A stretch of DNA of 64,000 nucleotides, from contig UYNY03000069.1 in NCBI GenBank assembly GCA_900620265.3, positions 1-64,000 of the forward strand, in the 5' to 3' direction. The notes under the pieces were generated by a model that was not told the origin of the DNA, ran no database searches, and saw only the letters and a program-made list of their open reading frames with translations. This DNA is from Nitrosopumilaceae archaeon. GTDB taxonomy: Archaea; Thermoproteota; Nitrososphaeria; Nitrososphaerales; Nitrosopumilaceae. A program made the position numbers and the translations under genes. Below are positions 50,190 through 59,405 of the stretch, one piece after another. The first letter of the stretch is position 1, and each line of letters opens with the position of its first letter.

Positions 50190-50657
50190 ATGAACAAGCA
50201 GGCGATGGATCTTGGGTTCCTGCTGAAGCAGATTCCCGGGTACGACTTTTCGATGGCAGAGTTTGACGACAGGCTCAGGCTCCAAAAGATGGTGTACCTG
50301 CTCCAGGCGTTCGGGGTGTACCTGGGGTATGACTTTAACTGGTACCTGCGCGGCCCCTACTGCACCGTCCTGACGGCCAACGCCTTTGTGGTGGCAAAGT
50401 TCTATGGGGAGATACCCGACAGGCGCGTGACATTCAAGAGCTCGCTGGCGCAGGAAAGGTTTGAAAAGTTCCTCGAGTTCAACAGGGGCAAGAGCGTGGA
50501 TGATCTGGAGATCGCGGCGTCGCTCCACTACCAGAGCAGGGTACTCCACAAGGACGATGGGGAGTCAAAAAAGGCGGTCGTGGCCAAGAGGCCCAGCTTT
50601 ACGCCTGAGATGGTCGGGCGCGTGTGGGCCCAGATGGAGGGGTGCGGTCTGGTATGA
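50190..50657 (+). CDS. YwgA/Panacea-like winged-helix protein leading a three-gene operon
   Basis: 155 aa from ATG 50190, 26 nt after tttatatgc. RLRLQKMVYLLQAFGVYLGY then FNWYLRGPYCTVLTANAF is the YwgA/DUF4065 pattern, with GPYC in place of GPYS. The C-terminal part is helical and basic (SKKAVVAKRPSFTPEMVGRV). Such proteins are phage-associated or act as antitoxins. Two small genes follow with overlap or close spacing, the last a membrane protein, so a toxin-antitoxin or abortive-infection unit is a reasonable guess. Confidence 0.65.
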   Translation: MNKQAMDLGFLLKQIPGYDFSMAEFDDRLRLQKMVYLLQAFGVYLGYDFNWYLRGPYCTVLTANAFVVAKFYGEIPDRRVTFKSSLAQERFEKFLEFNRGKSVDDLEIAASLHYQSRVLHKDDGESKKAVVAKRPSFTPEMVGRVWAQMEGCGLV

Positions 50658-50875
50658 CCGAGCTCGTGGTGAACTCCAAGCTGGACATGGAGGACGTCGG
50701 CCTCATAGACAACAACCTTGACCGGGCCATACTGCAGATGCTTCTTGACTCGCGTGAGGACGGGGGAGGGATCGAGATGGTGAGGGTGCCGCCCTTTGAC
50801 AGCAAAAAACGGGTGGAGCGGCTGGATATACTGGACAGCGTTGCTCTGGACCTGATTGAAAAGTCCGGTGGTTAG
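50654..50875 (+). CDS. Small acidic protein of unknown function
   Basis: 73 aa; ATG overlaps the preceding stop by 4 nt. Sequence NNLDRAILQMLLDSREDGGG and RVERLDILDSVALDLIEKSG suggests short helices. No family recognised. Middle gene of the operon led by the YwgA-like protein. Confidence 0.6.
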   Translation: MTELVVNSKLDMEDVGLIDNNLDRAILQMLLDSREDGGGIEMVRVPPFDSKKRVERLDILDSVALDLIEKSGG

Positions 50876-50881
50876 GTCTCC

Positions 50882-51277
50882 ATGTCGGAGGATGCCGTCA
50901 TACCCTTTGTGCAGACCGTGATAGGGGGAGCGGTGGCAGGCGCCTCGGCCGTCATCACGTACAGGATCACAAGGCGCTGGTTCCGGAGCGGCGAAAAGAA
51001 GGATGTCTCGTCCATACTGCTTGACGAGGTGATGGCAATGCCTGACTTTGCGCAGTTCTTTGACAAGACCGTCTCGGGGAGGCGGCGTCCCAGGATCCCC
51101 TCCGATTCAATCTACCGGGGCCTCTTGCATACCGGGAACATCCGGTACCTTGATCCTGGGACGAGGGGTGATCTGGCACTGCTCTACGAGGACTTTGCAC
51201 ATGACAGGTTCAGTCTCGATATGGATCTGCTCAAAAAGGTCGTGGCAAGCCTTGAGGCGTCGGCCGGCAGATCCTAG
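50882..51277 (+). CDS. Small membrane protein with cytosolic domain
   Basis: 131 aa. One N-terminal hydrophobic helix (about 5-26: PFVQTVIGGAVAGASAVITY) followed by RITRRWFRSGEKKD and a helical soluble domain with RGDLALLYEDFAHDRF. Follows the previous gene by 6 nt. Single-helix membrane partners are a common effector form in abortive-infection pairs, but nothing in this sequence proves it. Confidence 0.6.
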   Translation: MSEDAVIPFVQTVIGGAVAGASAVITYRITRRWFRSGEKKDVSSILLDEVMAMPDFAQFFDKTVSGRRRPRIPSDSIYRGLLHTGNIRYLDPGTRGDLALLYEDFAHDRFSLDMDLLKKVVASLEASAGRS

Positions 51278-51383
51278 GATCTTGCGCGCAGGGGCCCAGC
51301 GGCACCTCCCACCGCGGCCCGATCCCGTCGGGCCCCCCGTCCGGATGCGCACCCTTATTTGGGGCCGGCAGGCCGCATCCCCC

Positions 51384-51737
51384 GTGCCTGATCTTGGCGG
51401 CCTGGAGGCGAGCCTGGTGGCAGAGGCGGGGCTTGATCCCCTGCAGGCCCGCGCCTTTGTGTCCGTGTGCACCGGGGGGATGGCCGACGCGGCCGAGCTT
51501 GCCCGCAGGCTCGGAGTTCCGGAGAGCGACGCGGGGGCGGCCGCCTCTGAGCTCGTGCGGCTTGGAGCGTTCATCAGCATGCCGGACGGGTACGAGTCGA
51601 CCCACCCGCGCTTTGCGGCCGTGCGCATGTACAGGGCGCACTGCGAGGGGAGGGGGGAGCGGGCCGGCAGGAACGACGCCATCGACGCGGTGGGGGCGGC
51701 GCTCGAGGGGCCGTACGACGCGGCGCGGACCGGCTGA
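51384..51737 (+). CDS. TrmB-like winged-helix protein
   Basis: 117 aa from a GTG about 28 nt after cttatttgg. LDPLQARAFVSVCTGGMADA and ELARRLGVPESDAGAAASEL form a helix-turn-helix of TrmB/MarR type, followed by LVRLGAFISMPDGYESTHPR as wing. A short helical end completes it. Probably a DNA-binding regulator; no sugar-binding TrmB domain. Confidence 0.65.
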   Translation: MPDLGGLEASLVAEAGLDPLQARAFVSVCTGGMADAAELARRLGVPESDAGAAASELVRLGAFISMPDGYESTHPRFAAVRMYRAHCEGRGERAGRNDAIDAVGAALEGPYDAARTG

Positions 51738-51895
51738 CGGCGGCTCCCGCGCGCCCCGTGGAACCTGCGCACGCGGGGCGGCATGCCGGCCCGGCGGACG
51801 ATCCCCGTGGCCGTCCCGGGATCAGGGCGCATGCGCCGGGCGCACGCGGCGCCCCCCTGCCAAGGGTTAAATCCCGGCCCCCTCGCGCCCCCGCC

Positions 51896-52282
51896 ATGGA
51901 AGGCTGCGACCACAGGCCCGTGTACTATGGCGTCATAAACGTCAACGACTCTGGGCGCACCATCGGGTCGGTGGACGTCTGGAGGTGCGCCGCCTGCAAG
52001 GGGCTCTTCTGCGAGGAGAAGCAGCTGGGGATAGAGGAGCTTGCCGACAAGGTGGGGATGCCGTCGATAGAGCCCGGCTCGAGGTGGGCCGTCGCCGTCT
52101 GCCGCCTGCAGAAGGGCAGGGACCGGTGGAGGCTCGTAAAGCTAAAGGAGTCGGGCCGCGTGAGGCACGAGTGCGCCGGCGGCAGGGAGGTGCACCTTGA
52201 CGTGGAGGGGCACGAGGTGCGCGGCGACGGGCACTGGAGCTTTCTTGTAGACGAGCACGTGAACAAGGCGGTGGAGATCTAG
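51896..52282 (+). CDS. Protein with CxxC pair, unknown function
   Basis: 128 aa; ATG 25-30 nt after ggttaaatcc. Single knuckle WRCAACKGLFCEEKQ, plus His/Cys scattered (GCDHRPVYYG, RHECAGGREVHL), could bind zinc. Otherwise beta-rich. The next gene starts within its stop codon (TAGTG), so the two are coupled. Confidence 0.55.
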   Translation: MEGCDHRPVYYGVINVNDSGRTIGSVDVWRCAACKGLFCEEKQLGIEELADKVGMPSIEPGSRWAVAVCRLQKGRDRWRLVKLKESGRVRHECAGGREVHLDVEGHEVRGDGHWSFLVDEHVNKAVEI

Positions 52283-52563
52283 TGGGGCTCGACGTGCGCG
52301 TCGACGACGTGGACGGCACGCAGATGGCCGCCCGCATATCCGGCACGTTCGAGGCCGGGGGGCGCAGGATGCCGTTCACGGCGGTCGCGTTCGGCAGGAT
52401 AGGCGGGCAGAACGTGGTGGCCTCGCTGGACGACGGCACCGCCTCTGAGATCCGCGGCATGGGGCTTGACCCGGACTCCGTGGTGGCGGGGCTGCAGCAG
52501 GATCTCATCCAGGGCAGCCTCGAGATCCCCGACGGCATCCGCAAGGAGTCGTTCCTCGACTAG
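52282..52563 (+). CDS. Small protein of unknown function
   Basis: 93 aa, GTG start sharing the last base of the preceding stop. Beta strands then helix: [60 protein letters not shown]. No recognised motif. Its stop overlaps that of convergent mtnP. Confidence 0.55.
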   Translation: MGLDVRVDDVDGTQMAARISGTFEAGGRRMPFTAVAFGRIGGQNVVASLDDGTASEIRGMGLDPDSVVAGLQQDLIQGSLEIPDGIRKESFLD

Positions 52564-53345
52564 ATGTCCGCGTCGTCCATCGACGAGGCGCAACTGCACC
52601 GGCGCTCTGCCGGCATGCCCTCGACCGTGCGCGCCACGATCTCCCTGGCGCCCGCCGCGTTCCTCTCGAGCGTGCTGCGCACCTCCCTTGCTGTGACCGC
52701 CTCGCCCTTCCACGCGTCATAGTCTGTCACCGACGCGACCGTTACGTAGCATATCCGCGCCTCGCGGGCAAGCTGGCACTCTGGCACCAGGGTCATCCCG
52801 ATGATGTCGGCGCCGGCCGCCCTGAACAGGCGCGACTCTGCGCGGGTGGAAAAGCGCGGCCCCTCGATGCAGATGTACGTGCCGCCGTCGGTAACGCCGA
52901 GCCCCGCGCCGCCGGCCGCCGAGAGCGCCGCCGCCCTCGCCTCGGGGCAGAACGGGTCGGCCATCGAGACGTGCGAGACGCTGCCGCCGCCTGAGAACGT
53001 GCCCCTTCTGGTCCTTGTCATGTCGACGAACTGGTCGGGCACCACGAACCTGCCCGGCCCGAGCTCCTCCCTGAGGCTGCCGACTGCCGACGGCGCTATG
53101 ATCCTCGAGACGCCGAGGGATCTCATCGCCGCTATGTTGGCCCGGTAGTTTATCTCGTGCGGGGCGATGGTGTGCCCCCTGCCGTGCCTCGGGAGGAACG
53201 CGACCCTCCTGCCGCGCAGCGTGCCGAGCACGACCGGGCCCGACGGGCTCCCGTACTCTGTCTCTATCTCGGCCTCGGTTGCGCCCTCGAGCGCGCCCGG
53301 ATCATACATGCCGGTCCCCCCGATGATCCCTATCTCGGCCTCCAT
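52560..53345 (-). CDS. mtnP: S-methyl-5'-thioadenosine phosphorylase
   Basis: 261 aa. [12 protein letters not shown] is the phosphate loop of the MTAP/PNP family; [20 protein letters not shown] and [20 protein letters not shown] with the following IGMT (substrate Met) are MTAP-like. Releases adenine and 5-methylthioribose 1-phosphate from MTA. Directly downstream of apt on the same strand, so adenine is made and reused by one operon. The end, [11 protein letters not shown], carries two Cys as in some thermostable relatives. Confidence 0.92.
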   Translation of the reverse strand: MEAEIGIIGGTGMYDPGALEGATEAEIETEYGSPSGPVVLGTLRGRRVAFLPRHGRGHTIAPHEINYRANIAAMRSLGVSRIIAPSAVGSLREELGPGRFVVPDQFVDMTRTRRGTFSGGGSVSHVSMADPFCPEARAAALSAAGGAGLGVTDGGTYICIEGPRFSTRAESRLFRAAGADIIGMTLVPECQLAREARICYVTVASVTDYDAWKGEAVTAREVRSTLERNAAGAREIVARTVEGMPAERRCSCASSMDDADI

Positions 53346-53346
53346 C

Positions 53347-53859
53347 CTAGTATACCGCCAGCGACCTTCTCCTGTACTTTGCGACGGCCTTGCCGCCGCC
53401 GAGCCCCGACAGCTCTATGAGGAACGCCAGCCCCGCCACCTCGCCGCCGGCCTTTTTGACCAGGCTGGCCGCCGCCTTTGCGGTGCCGCCGGTCGCCAGC
53501 AGGTCGTCGCAGACAAGGACGCGCTGCCCCTTCTTCACTGCCGCCTTTTGGATCTCCATCGTGTCGGTGCTGTACTCTGTCTTGTATGATATCCTCGCTG
53601 TGGGGCCCGGGGTCTTGCCGGCCTTTCTTATCATTACCATCCCCTTGCCGTACCTGGCTGCCAGCAGGGCGGCCAGTATGAACCCCCTTGACTCGATGCC
53701 GGCCACTAGGTCGACGTCCCGCGGGTGGTAGTGCCTGTAAAACTCGTCGGTGGCAAGCGACAGCAGGGCCGGATCGCGCAGCACGGGCCCAAAGTCGCGG
53801 AACAGCACCCCCTTCTTTGGAAAGTCCGGGTACTCTGCGATCGCGTCCTTTACCTCCAT
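53347..53859 (-). CDS. apt: Adenine phosphoribosyltransferase
   Basis: 170 aa. Converts adenine and PRPP to AMP. The PRPP motif [19 protein letters not shown] is perfect; [18 protein letters not shown] and [18 protein letters not shown] are family marks. ATG 25 nt after ggttttatcc. Only 1 nt separates it from mtnP. Confidence 0.93.
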   Translation of the reverse strand: MEVKDAIAEYPDFPKKGVLFRDFGPVLRDPALLSLATDEFYRHYHPRDVDLVAGIESRGFILAALLAARYGKGMVMIRKAGKTPGPTARISYKTEYSTDTMEIQKAAVKKGQRVLVCDDLLATGGTAKAAASLVKKAGGEVAGLAFLIELSGLGGGKAVAKYRRRSLAVY

Positions 53860-53925
53860 GGCGCGGGGCGGCGATACTGCCGGATAAAACCGTTGCCGGG
53901 GGCCGCAGGCACGGGCCGCGATATC

Positions 53926-55314
53926 TCAGGCCCGGATCCCGGATTCCGGCATCACCGGGCGCAGCTCGCGGGCGGACGCGGCGGATCCGCCCCTTACCGC
54001 GGCGGATATCTCCAGGGCCCTCCGGGCCACGTCGTCCAGCTTCGTGCCCAGCGCCGCCCTGAAGGACGCCTCTGCCTCCTCGTGGCGGCCGAGCCACGAG
54101 AGCGAGTTGCCCATGTTGATGAGCGCCTCCGGCTGGCCGGGGGCCGCCCGGAGCGCCCTCTCGTAGCATTCAAGCGCCTTTTCATGGTCCTTCGACTCCG
54201 CGTATGATATGCCGGTGTTGACCAGTATTCCGGGATGGCCCGGGGCCGCCCTGAGCGCCCTCTCGTAGTATCCCAGCGCCTCCTTGTGCCTGCCAAGGTT
54301 CGTAAGCGAGACTCCTGCGTTTGCAAGGGCGCGCATGTCGTCGGGGTTGGTGTCCAGTACCTTCTCGTAGCACTCCAGCGCCCTCTCGTGCCTTTGCATC
54401 TTTGAATTCAAGATTCCCGCGTTATATAATATGGTCGTATTGCCCGGATCTATCTTGAGCGCCCTGTCATAATACACCATGGCCTCCTTGTGCTCTGATA
54501 TCTCTGCAAGCTCCGCCCCGATGTTGTTGAGGGCATTGAGATTTCCGGGATCCTCCAAGAGTATCTTGTAATAGCAGTCTGCCGAGTCTTCGTGACGACC
54601 AAGCTTTGAAAGTGACAGTGCCTTTAGCATGAGTGTTGAATTGTCTTGTCTTTCATTTATTATTTTGTTGTAATACACCGCCGATTCCTCCCCACGCCCC
54701 AACTTCGATAATATGTGGGCCTTGTGTACAAGCGCCGTCGTCTTGGCTATCTCAGTATCTAAGGCGGCATCATAATGTCTTACTGCTTCCTCATGGTCTG
54801 CATTGCCCGCAAGTGTGGCTCCTTTGTCGACCGTCCTTTTGATGTCGTAATCAGCGCCGAGTATGCCATCATAACACTCTAGCGCATCATCATGCCTTTC
54901 AAGCGCGCTGAGAGACGCGCCCTTGCCCAAGAGAGCTTCGGTATTGGAGGGATCAGATTCTAGAACCGTATCATAGCAACCTGCCGCCCCCTCGTGGCGC
55001 CCCGCCGCGGCAAGGTGCCTGGCCTTTCCGCAGAGCAGTGCCGGGTCGCCTGGGGCATCCCTGAGCGCCTGCTCATAACGCTCCATGGTGTACTCCCGAT
55101 CCCCCATCCTCGTGACGGGGAATGGCGGAAAGTACTCCGGATATGCCTCCTGCAGGTCCCTCACCACGTGGGGCGGTATCCTGTCCTTGTGCCACATTCC
55201 GTGCCGCAGGCCGAACATTATGCCCGCCACGTCGAGCTCGTCGTGCCCCACGTGGCCCCTCTTGAACTGCCTCACGTCCACCACCTTCTTTCTCAGATCC
55301 GCCCTATCGGTCAA
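53926..55314 (-). CDS. TPR protein, second gene of a two-gene module
   Basis: 462 aa from a TTG overlapping the preceding gene by 11 nt. The first ~75 residues form a separate domain (VVDVRQFKRGHVGHDELDVA, FPPFPVTRMGDREYTMERYE); about eleven 34-residue TPRs follow, such as KEAMVYYDRALKIDPGNTTI. The 5' two-thirds (54380-55314) is AT-richer, while the last three repeats return to host composition and resemble the host-type units at 31650, as if the array end was exchanged by recombination. Confidence 0.75.
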   Translation of the reverse strand: MTDRADLRKKVVDVRQFKRGHVGHDELDVAGIMFGLRHGMWHKDRIPPHVVRDLQEAYPEYFPPFPVTRMGDREYTMERYEQALRDAPGDPALLCGKARHLAAAGRHEGAAGCYDTVLESDPSNTEALLGKGASLSALERHDDALECYDGILGADYDIKRTVDKGATLAGNADHEEAVRHYDAALDTEIAKTTALVHKAHILSKLGRGEESAVYYNKIINERQDNSTLMLKALSLSKLGRHEDSADCYYKILLEDPGNLNALNNIGAELAEISEHKEAMVYYDRALKIDPGNTTILYNAGILNSKMQRHERALECYEKVLDTNPDDMRALANAGVSLTNLGRHKEALGYYERALRAAPGHPGILVNTGISYAESKDHEKALECYERALRAAPGQPEALINMGNSLSWLGRHEEAEASFRAALGTKLDDVARRALEISAAVRGGSAASARELRPVMPESGIRA

Positions 55315-55792
55315 CGTTATCCACTCCCACGCCCACTATATTACCTTTTTTATATATCCCAGTAAGTTTGATGGCCCGCTTTTGCCTGTGCATAGTCAGA
55401 ATGTCCCTGATCTTCTCATCGCCGATGCCCTCATCTACCGCAAGGCTAACGTCTATGAATACCCTGCCCTTATCGTCCACCCACCTTCCAATATATGGCC
55501 GTAGTCCGATCTTGTCCAATTTTATATACGTGGATATTATTTCATGCGATATCCCAGAATCCCCATTAGTAACAGCATAGAAATATACGGCCTGTCCGTT
55601 CTTTGAATGCTTTTTAAATGCATCCAGAGCGTCGTGATGGTTATCGAAATCCCATATTTTATTCTCTACAAGATCCAATGTAAAATCACGGTATGTGTCT
55701 GACTTTAAAACATCTCTTAAAATACTAGTCATTCTGACTATGTCTATTTCCAACCCTTCCGAGCCCTTCTCCGACTCGTCTGGTACGGCCAT
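55304..55792 (-). CDS. Unknown protein, first gene of TPR module
   Basis: 162 aa; start 28 nt from gtaattaac. Alpha/beta protein: MTSILRDVLKSDTYRDFTLD, LDAFKKHSKNGQAVYFYAVT, IISTYIKLDKIGLRPYIGRW and a basic end (HRQKRAIKLTGIYKKGNIVG). AT-rich, unlike the flanks. The overlapping TPR gene and an inverted repeat around its TATA box recall autoregulated toxin-antitoxin pairs. I cannot name the domain. Confidence 0.6.
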   Translation of the reverse strand: MAVPDESEKGSEGLEIDIVRMTSILRDVLKSDTYRDFTLDLVENKIWDFDNHHDALDAFKKHSKNGQAVYFYAVTNGDSGISHEIISTYIKLDKIGLRPYIGRWVDDKGRVFIDVSLAVDEGIGDEKIRDILTMHRQKRAIKLTGIYKKGNIVGVGVDNVDR

Positions 55793-55800
55793 TGTTATGC

Positions 55801-55835
55801 CCCTATGGATCCCTGTTAATTACCTTTCCATAGGG
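55801..55835. promoter_or_regulatory. Inverted repeat flanking the TATA box of the TPR module
   Basis: Perfect 8-nt arms ccctatgg (55801-55808) and ccataggg (55828-55835) enclose the TATA-like gttaattacc (55815-55824) used for the gene starting at 55792. A dimer bound here would block TBP, fitting autorepression. A second, 6-nt pair cactaa/ttagtg lies just upstream (55842-55874). Confidence 0.55.
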
Positions 55836-55916
55836 TGCCGGCACTAATACGTAAAAGCACCGAGATCGTTAGTGGGACCATGGATCCCGGGTTCCAGCCG
55901 TTTTGAAACATTGCCT

Positions 55917-58100
55917 CTACCCCTCCAGCTCGTACGTGGCCGACGCCCCGTTCCTGGCGCCCTCCGTCACCGTGAACGTGTACGCGCCCGGCTCCGCGCC
56001 GGCAGGCACCAGCCACGGCGTGCTCACCTCGCCGTGCTCGTCCACCTGGTACCTGAGCGTGTCGACCACCTCGCCCCCGTGCGTCACCTCTATGGAGACC
56101 CTCGCCTCGGCGCCCGCCACGCTGACCAGCAGGCTCGGCCTGTTTGCCACCTCCTCCCCCTCCGTGACGGATATGGAGGTGGGGGCCTGGCCGCCCCTTG
56201 CCACCTCGATCTTGTACTCTGCGAGCCTGTGGCCGCTCTCGCCCCTGACCGTCCATATCCCGGGCCTCGCGTCCGTCGGTATCCTGAACGTCTCGTCGCT
56301 GAGCTGGCACTTTGTGTCGGCATACGAGTGCTTTGTCCTCGTCGCGTTGCCGCCCGGATCCACCAGCGATATCTCGACCAGGTACGCGGGGGTCCCCTGC
56401 TTGCAGCTGGGCGGCGGGGCCGACGCCTTGGGGCCGCTCTTTACGCCGGGCTCCATCGTGTTGCCCGTTATCACCATCTGCTCGCCGGCCGCGTACCTCT
56501 CCTTGGTGGCCTGGATGGCCAGGTTCGGCGGGTCCGTCTTCAGGTTCACCGCGAACTCCTCCTCGCTCTGCACGTTGCCCTTCCTTACCACGGCAGAGTA
56601 CACGGTGCTCTTGAACCCCTCGAGGTCGATCTCGTGGATCCCGATGCCGCCGGGCCCCACCTGCAGCGTCCCCTTGTGGACCTCCTTGTTGTTGGCCGTC
56701 TCCACTATGAGTAGCCCCAGCTCCGTGAACGCCCTGCCCGACACGGTGACCGACGCCGACGGCTCGTCCGTGTAGTGGAACCTGTCAAGCTCGACGTTGA
56801 TGGGGTCCCTCGGCAGCACCTGGTACCCCGCGTACGAGAACGACCTCTCGCCCCCGAGCGTGGAGACCAGGGTGTACACCCCCTCCGGCGTCGACTTTGT
56901 GGTGGGGAACTCGAACGAGATCTCCCCGCCGGGCCCGGCCCTCACATAGTCGGAGATGATCTCCCTGCCGCCCGGGTCCTCCAGCGTGACCTCGACCAGC
57001 TCGCCGGCCGGCGCCGTGCCCGTGAACCTCAGCGGATCCCCGAACCCGAACTTTACGCGGGCCGGCTCCATCACCACCCCCTCGCCCGAGACGACCCTCC
57101 AGCTCCTGCTTATGGTGTCCCTGCCGTCAGTTATCACGGCGCTGTACATGCCGAGCTGCGCGTCGTGCGGTATGGTGGTGCCCTCGTCGTCGCCCCACGT
57201 CCCGTCTGTCCCTATCTCCGCGATGCCGGACCTGACCGTGCTGCCGTCGGGGGCCGTTATCTCGGCGGTGACCGTCCCGCCCGGCCTGCCCGTCCCCGAC
57301 ACGTTGATCGTCTCGCCGCGCCTCAGGGTGTCCGGGGCGTTGCTGATCGTCAGCTGTATGGTGGCCGGGATCCTCTCCGCCGGCCCGCCGATGTTATAGC
57401 TTGCCTCCCTTTCGGCGTCCGGACCGGAGAGCACGAAGCCGGTCCTCCCCGGCTCGATGTCGGACGGTATCCTGGCCGTCCCCACGAACGAGCCGTCCCC
57501 GTCGCTCCTGAACGATCCGATCTCCCTGCCGCCGATGCTGAACTCGAACTGCTGCATTGGCCCGAGCCGCTCGCCCACCACCCTGATGGGGGATCCGACG
57601 CCGGGGCTCTTTGGGACTATCCTGAACTCAGAGTCGTCGGTGATCGACGGCTCTGGCGGCGCGGGCGGCTCTGCGGGCGTCTCGTCGCGCGGCTCTGGAT
57701 CAGGCTCCGGATCCGGATCAGGCTCGGGCTCTGCCGCGCCGCCGAGCCTGTGCGTGGACGGCCCCGCGTCGCCGCCCGGCCCCGACGAGCTCCAGTAGAA
57801 CTCTGGCACGGGTGCATCCGTAATTATTGCAATCTTTCCGCCTGACATCCCGGACGAGGCAAACTCTGCCGTCCCGCTGACCAGCGAGCACTCCCACCCG
57901 GCCACGGCCTTGCATCCGGTGAACGAGCTGCCCTCGGGCAGCCAGATCCTGACGCCGGTCGTCCCCGCCTCCACGTCCAGCAGGATGGCGCTCCCGCTGG
58001 CATCGGCCACCGAGACTGCCGCGTGCGCGGGGGTGATGCAGGCTGCCAGGGAGACGGCTAGCGCGGCGGCTAGCGCCGGCAGGAGGCGGGCATGCTCCAT
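55917..58100 (-). CDS. Secreted Ig-like surface protein (paralogue of 61831)
   Basis: 727 aa. Signal peptide at 5-27 (ALAAALAVSLAACITPAHA). An N-terminal domain with a Cys pair (FTGCKAVAGWECSL) leads to an Asp/Glu-Pro linker (PEPDPDPEPDPEP). About five Ig-like/MG2-like beta domains follow, with recurring sentences such as GETINVSGTGRPGGTVTAEI and EQMVITGNTMEPG. No C-terminal membrane helix is clear. Promoter aggtttatg plus start region match those of 61831 almost exactly on the opposite strand. Probably a surface or matrix protein. Confidence 0.8.
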   Translation of the reverse strand: MEHARLLPALAAALAVSLAACITPAHAAVSVADASGSAILLDVEAGTTGVRIWLPEGSSFTGCKAVAGWECSLVSGTAEFASSGMSGGKIAIITDAPVPEFYWSSSGPGGDAGPSTHRLGGAAEPEPDPDPEPDPEPRDETPAEPPAPPEPSITDDSEFRIVPKSPGVGSPIRVVGERLGPMQQFEFSIGGREIGSFRSDGDGSFVGTARIPSDIEPGRTGFVLSGPDAEREASYNIGGPAERIPATIQLTISNAPDTLRRGETINVSGTGRPGGTVTAEITAPDGSTVRSGIAEIGTDGTWGDDEGTTIPHDAQLGMYSAVITDGRDTISRSWRVVSGEGVVMEPARVKFGFGDPLRFTGTAPAGELVEVTLEDPGGREIISDYVRAGPGGEISFEFPTTKSTPEGVYTLVSTLGGERSFSYAGYQVLPRDPINVELDRFHYTDEPSASVTVSGRAFTELGLLIVETANNKEVHKGTLQVGPGGIGIHEIDLEGFKSTVYSAVVRKGNVQSEEEFAVNLKTDPPNLAIQATKERYAAGEQMVITGNTMEPGVKSGPKASAPPPSCKQGTPAYLVEISLVDPGGNATRTKHSYADTKCQLSDETFRIPTDARPGIWTVRGESGHRLAEYKIEVARGGQAPTSISVTEGEEVANRPSLLVSVAGAEARVSIEVTHGGEVVDTLRYQVDEHGEVSTPWLVPAGAEPGAYTFTVTEGARNGASATYELEG

Positions 58101-58135
58101 GCCGCGGGGGCCCCCGCCTCTAACATAAACCTAGG
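57740..58135. repeat. Left arm of inverted duplication (surface protein 5' ends)
   Basis: Promoter, signal peptide and first ~120 codons of the minus-strand gene. The reverse complement matches 61797-62225 at most positions, including cctaggtttatgtt before each start. The arms are about 3.7 kb apart. Confidence 0.8.
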
Positions 58136-58317
58136 GGGGGCCGGCCCGGGGCCGCCGCGTGCCGGGACGGGCGCGGGCGGCGCGCGGCCGGCTGCCTGCG
58201 GGCCCCCTGCTTCCCGATCACGCCGGGGCGGCGTCCGCTGCGCAACGCGATCCTGCCGGCCGCGGCGCGCGGCCCGTGAAAGTTAATATACGCAGACAGG
58301 AGATCTTGGCCACGGGA

Positions 58318-58920
58318 ATGGAGGCAAGCGCCCCTGTTGTGGACGCGGATTTGTTACGGGATGACGTGCACAGATACATAGTGGTGCTAGTCGGGATGGA
58401 TGGCAAACCGGTGCGCGGGAGGGCAAAGCTGCAAACCGTGCTGCTGCTGCTAGCCGAGGGCATACCGAAGGTCGGCATGGAACTGAGATACTCGGCGCAC
58501 AAGTCCGGGCCCTAGAGCAGCGTCGTCTCCGACGGGGTCGAGTACCTGAAGGAGAGGGGACTGCTGTCCGAATCCCCCGAGTGCCTGTCCCTAACCGATG
58601 ACGGCAAGATAATGAACAACAGGGTCTACGGCGAGATCGAGGACAGGATGCTGAAGGGGATTCAAAAGTGCAAGAAATTCATAAACGACATGCCGATCGA
58701 CGAGATGCCTGCATTCATATATTCGACGTTCCCCGGAAAATCAAAGCTATGTGAGGGATACGACTCGATAATGAGCATGCAAAAGTCCCACATAATGACG
58801 CTGGTGGAAATGGACAAGATCAGCATGGGGCGGGCTGCAGAGCTGCTGGGAATTACGATTAACGCCGTAATGGCAGAATACGCATCACGGCAAAGGTTGG
58901 GCACGTATACAAAATGCTAA
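58318..58920 (+). pseudogene. UPF0175-like antitoxin with winged helix, broken by an in-frame TAG
   Basis: Start ATG at 58318 (or TTG 58306), 27-30 nt after gttaatatac. N-terminal winged helix RAKLQTVLLLLAEGIPKVGM is cut by TAG at 58513-58515, and the same frame continues SSVVSDGVEYLKERGLLSES. The lost codon is the Tyr of the GPYS motif kept in related genes. The C-terminal half has AFIYSTFP and then MDKISMGRAAELLGITINAV, a good UPF0175 match. Unless the stop is read through, the antitoxin is lost or only the C-terminal part is made from internal starts (58612 ATG). Confidence 0.7.
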
Positions 58921-59405
58921 TATTCGACACATAGAGGTTGATCGGTATCGTGATGTCGATTTCATGGATTTAATGGACAGGATACTGATGTTGGACAAAC
59001 ACCTTGTTATTCCATCAAGCCTGCTTGAAATAGAGATATCCGTTCCCAAAACATTGGAGTGTGTAAACAGGCTCATATATGAAAAAAAGCCCAGAATATC
59101 TGCCATGAATACGTTGGCTGAAATCAATATGTTCAAATACAATTATGACTTGAACAACTCTCTTGCCAGTGGAGAATTAGATGTAATGCTTACATGTAAA
59201 AAATATGCACCTGGAATGAAAAATGTACGGCGTGTTCTGGATGAGTTCGCAGCGCGCAGGCGTGCAGCTGAACCGGGCATCGCATATATCGGCCTGCTAG
59301 GACTGTTGGAAGAAATGAGATCTGGCGGGATCACCAGCAAGGATGAATTTGAAGCAATCTGTAAAAAACTACATGAAAGCGGGTTCAGGATTACGGCCAA
59401 GTACA
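58914..59405 (+). pseudogene. Frameshifted PIN toxin of DUF3368 type
   Basis: The PIN start MLIFDT overlaps the antitoxin stop, but TAG follows at once; a frame two bases away continues IEVDRYRDVDFMDLMDRILM and SSLLEIEIS. The C-terminal DEFAARRRAAEPGIAYIGLL with LLEEMRSGGI and KKLHESGFRI is the DUF3368 ending, the usual toxin partner of UPF0175. The reading stays open to ~59405, where GC-rich unrelated sequence replaces the true C-terminus. AT-rich throughout. An internal ATG at 58964 could still start a shortened protein without the DTN Asp. Confidence 0.65.
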
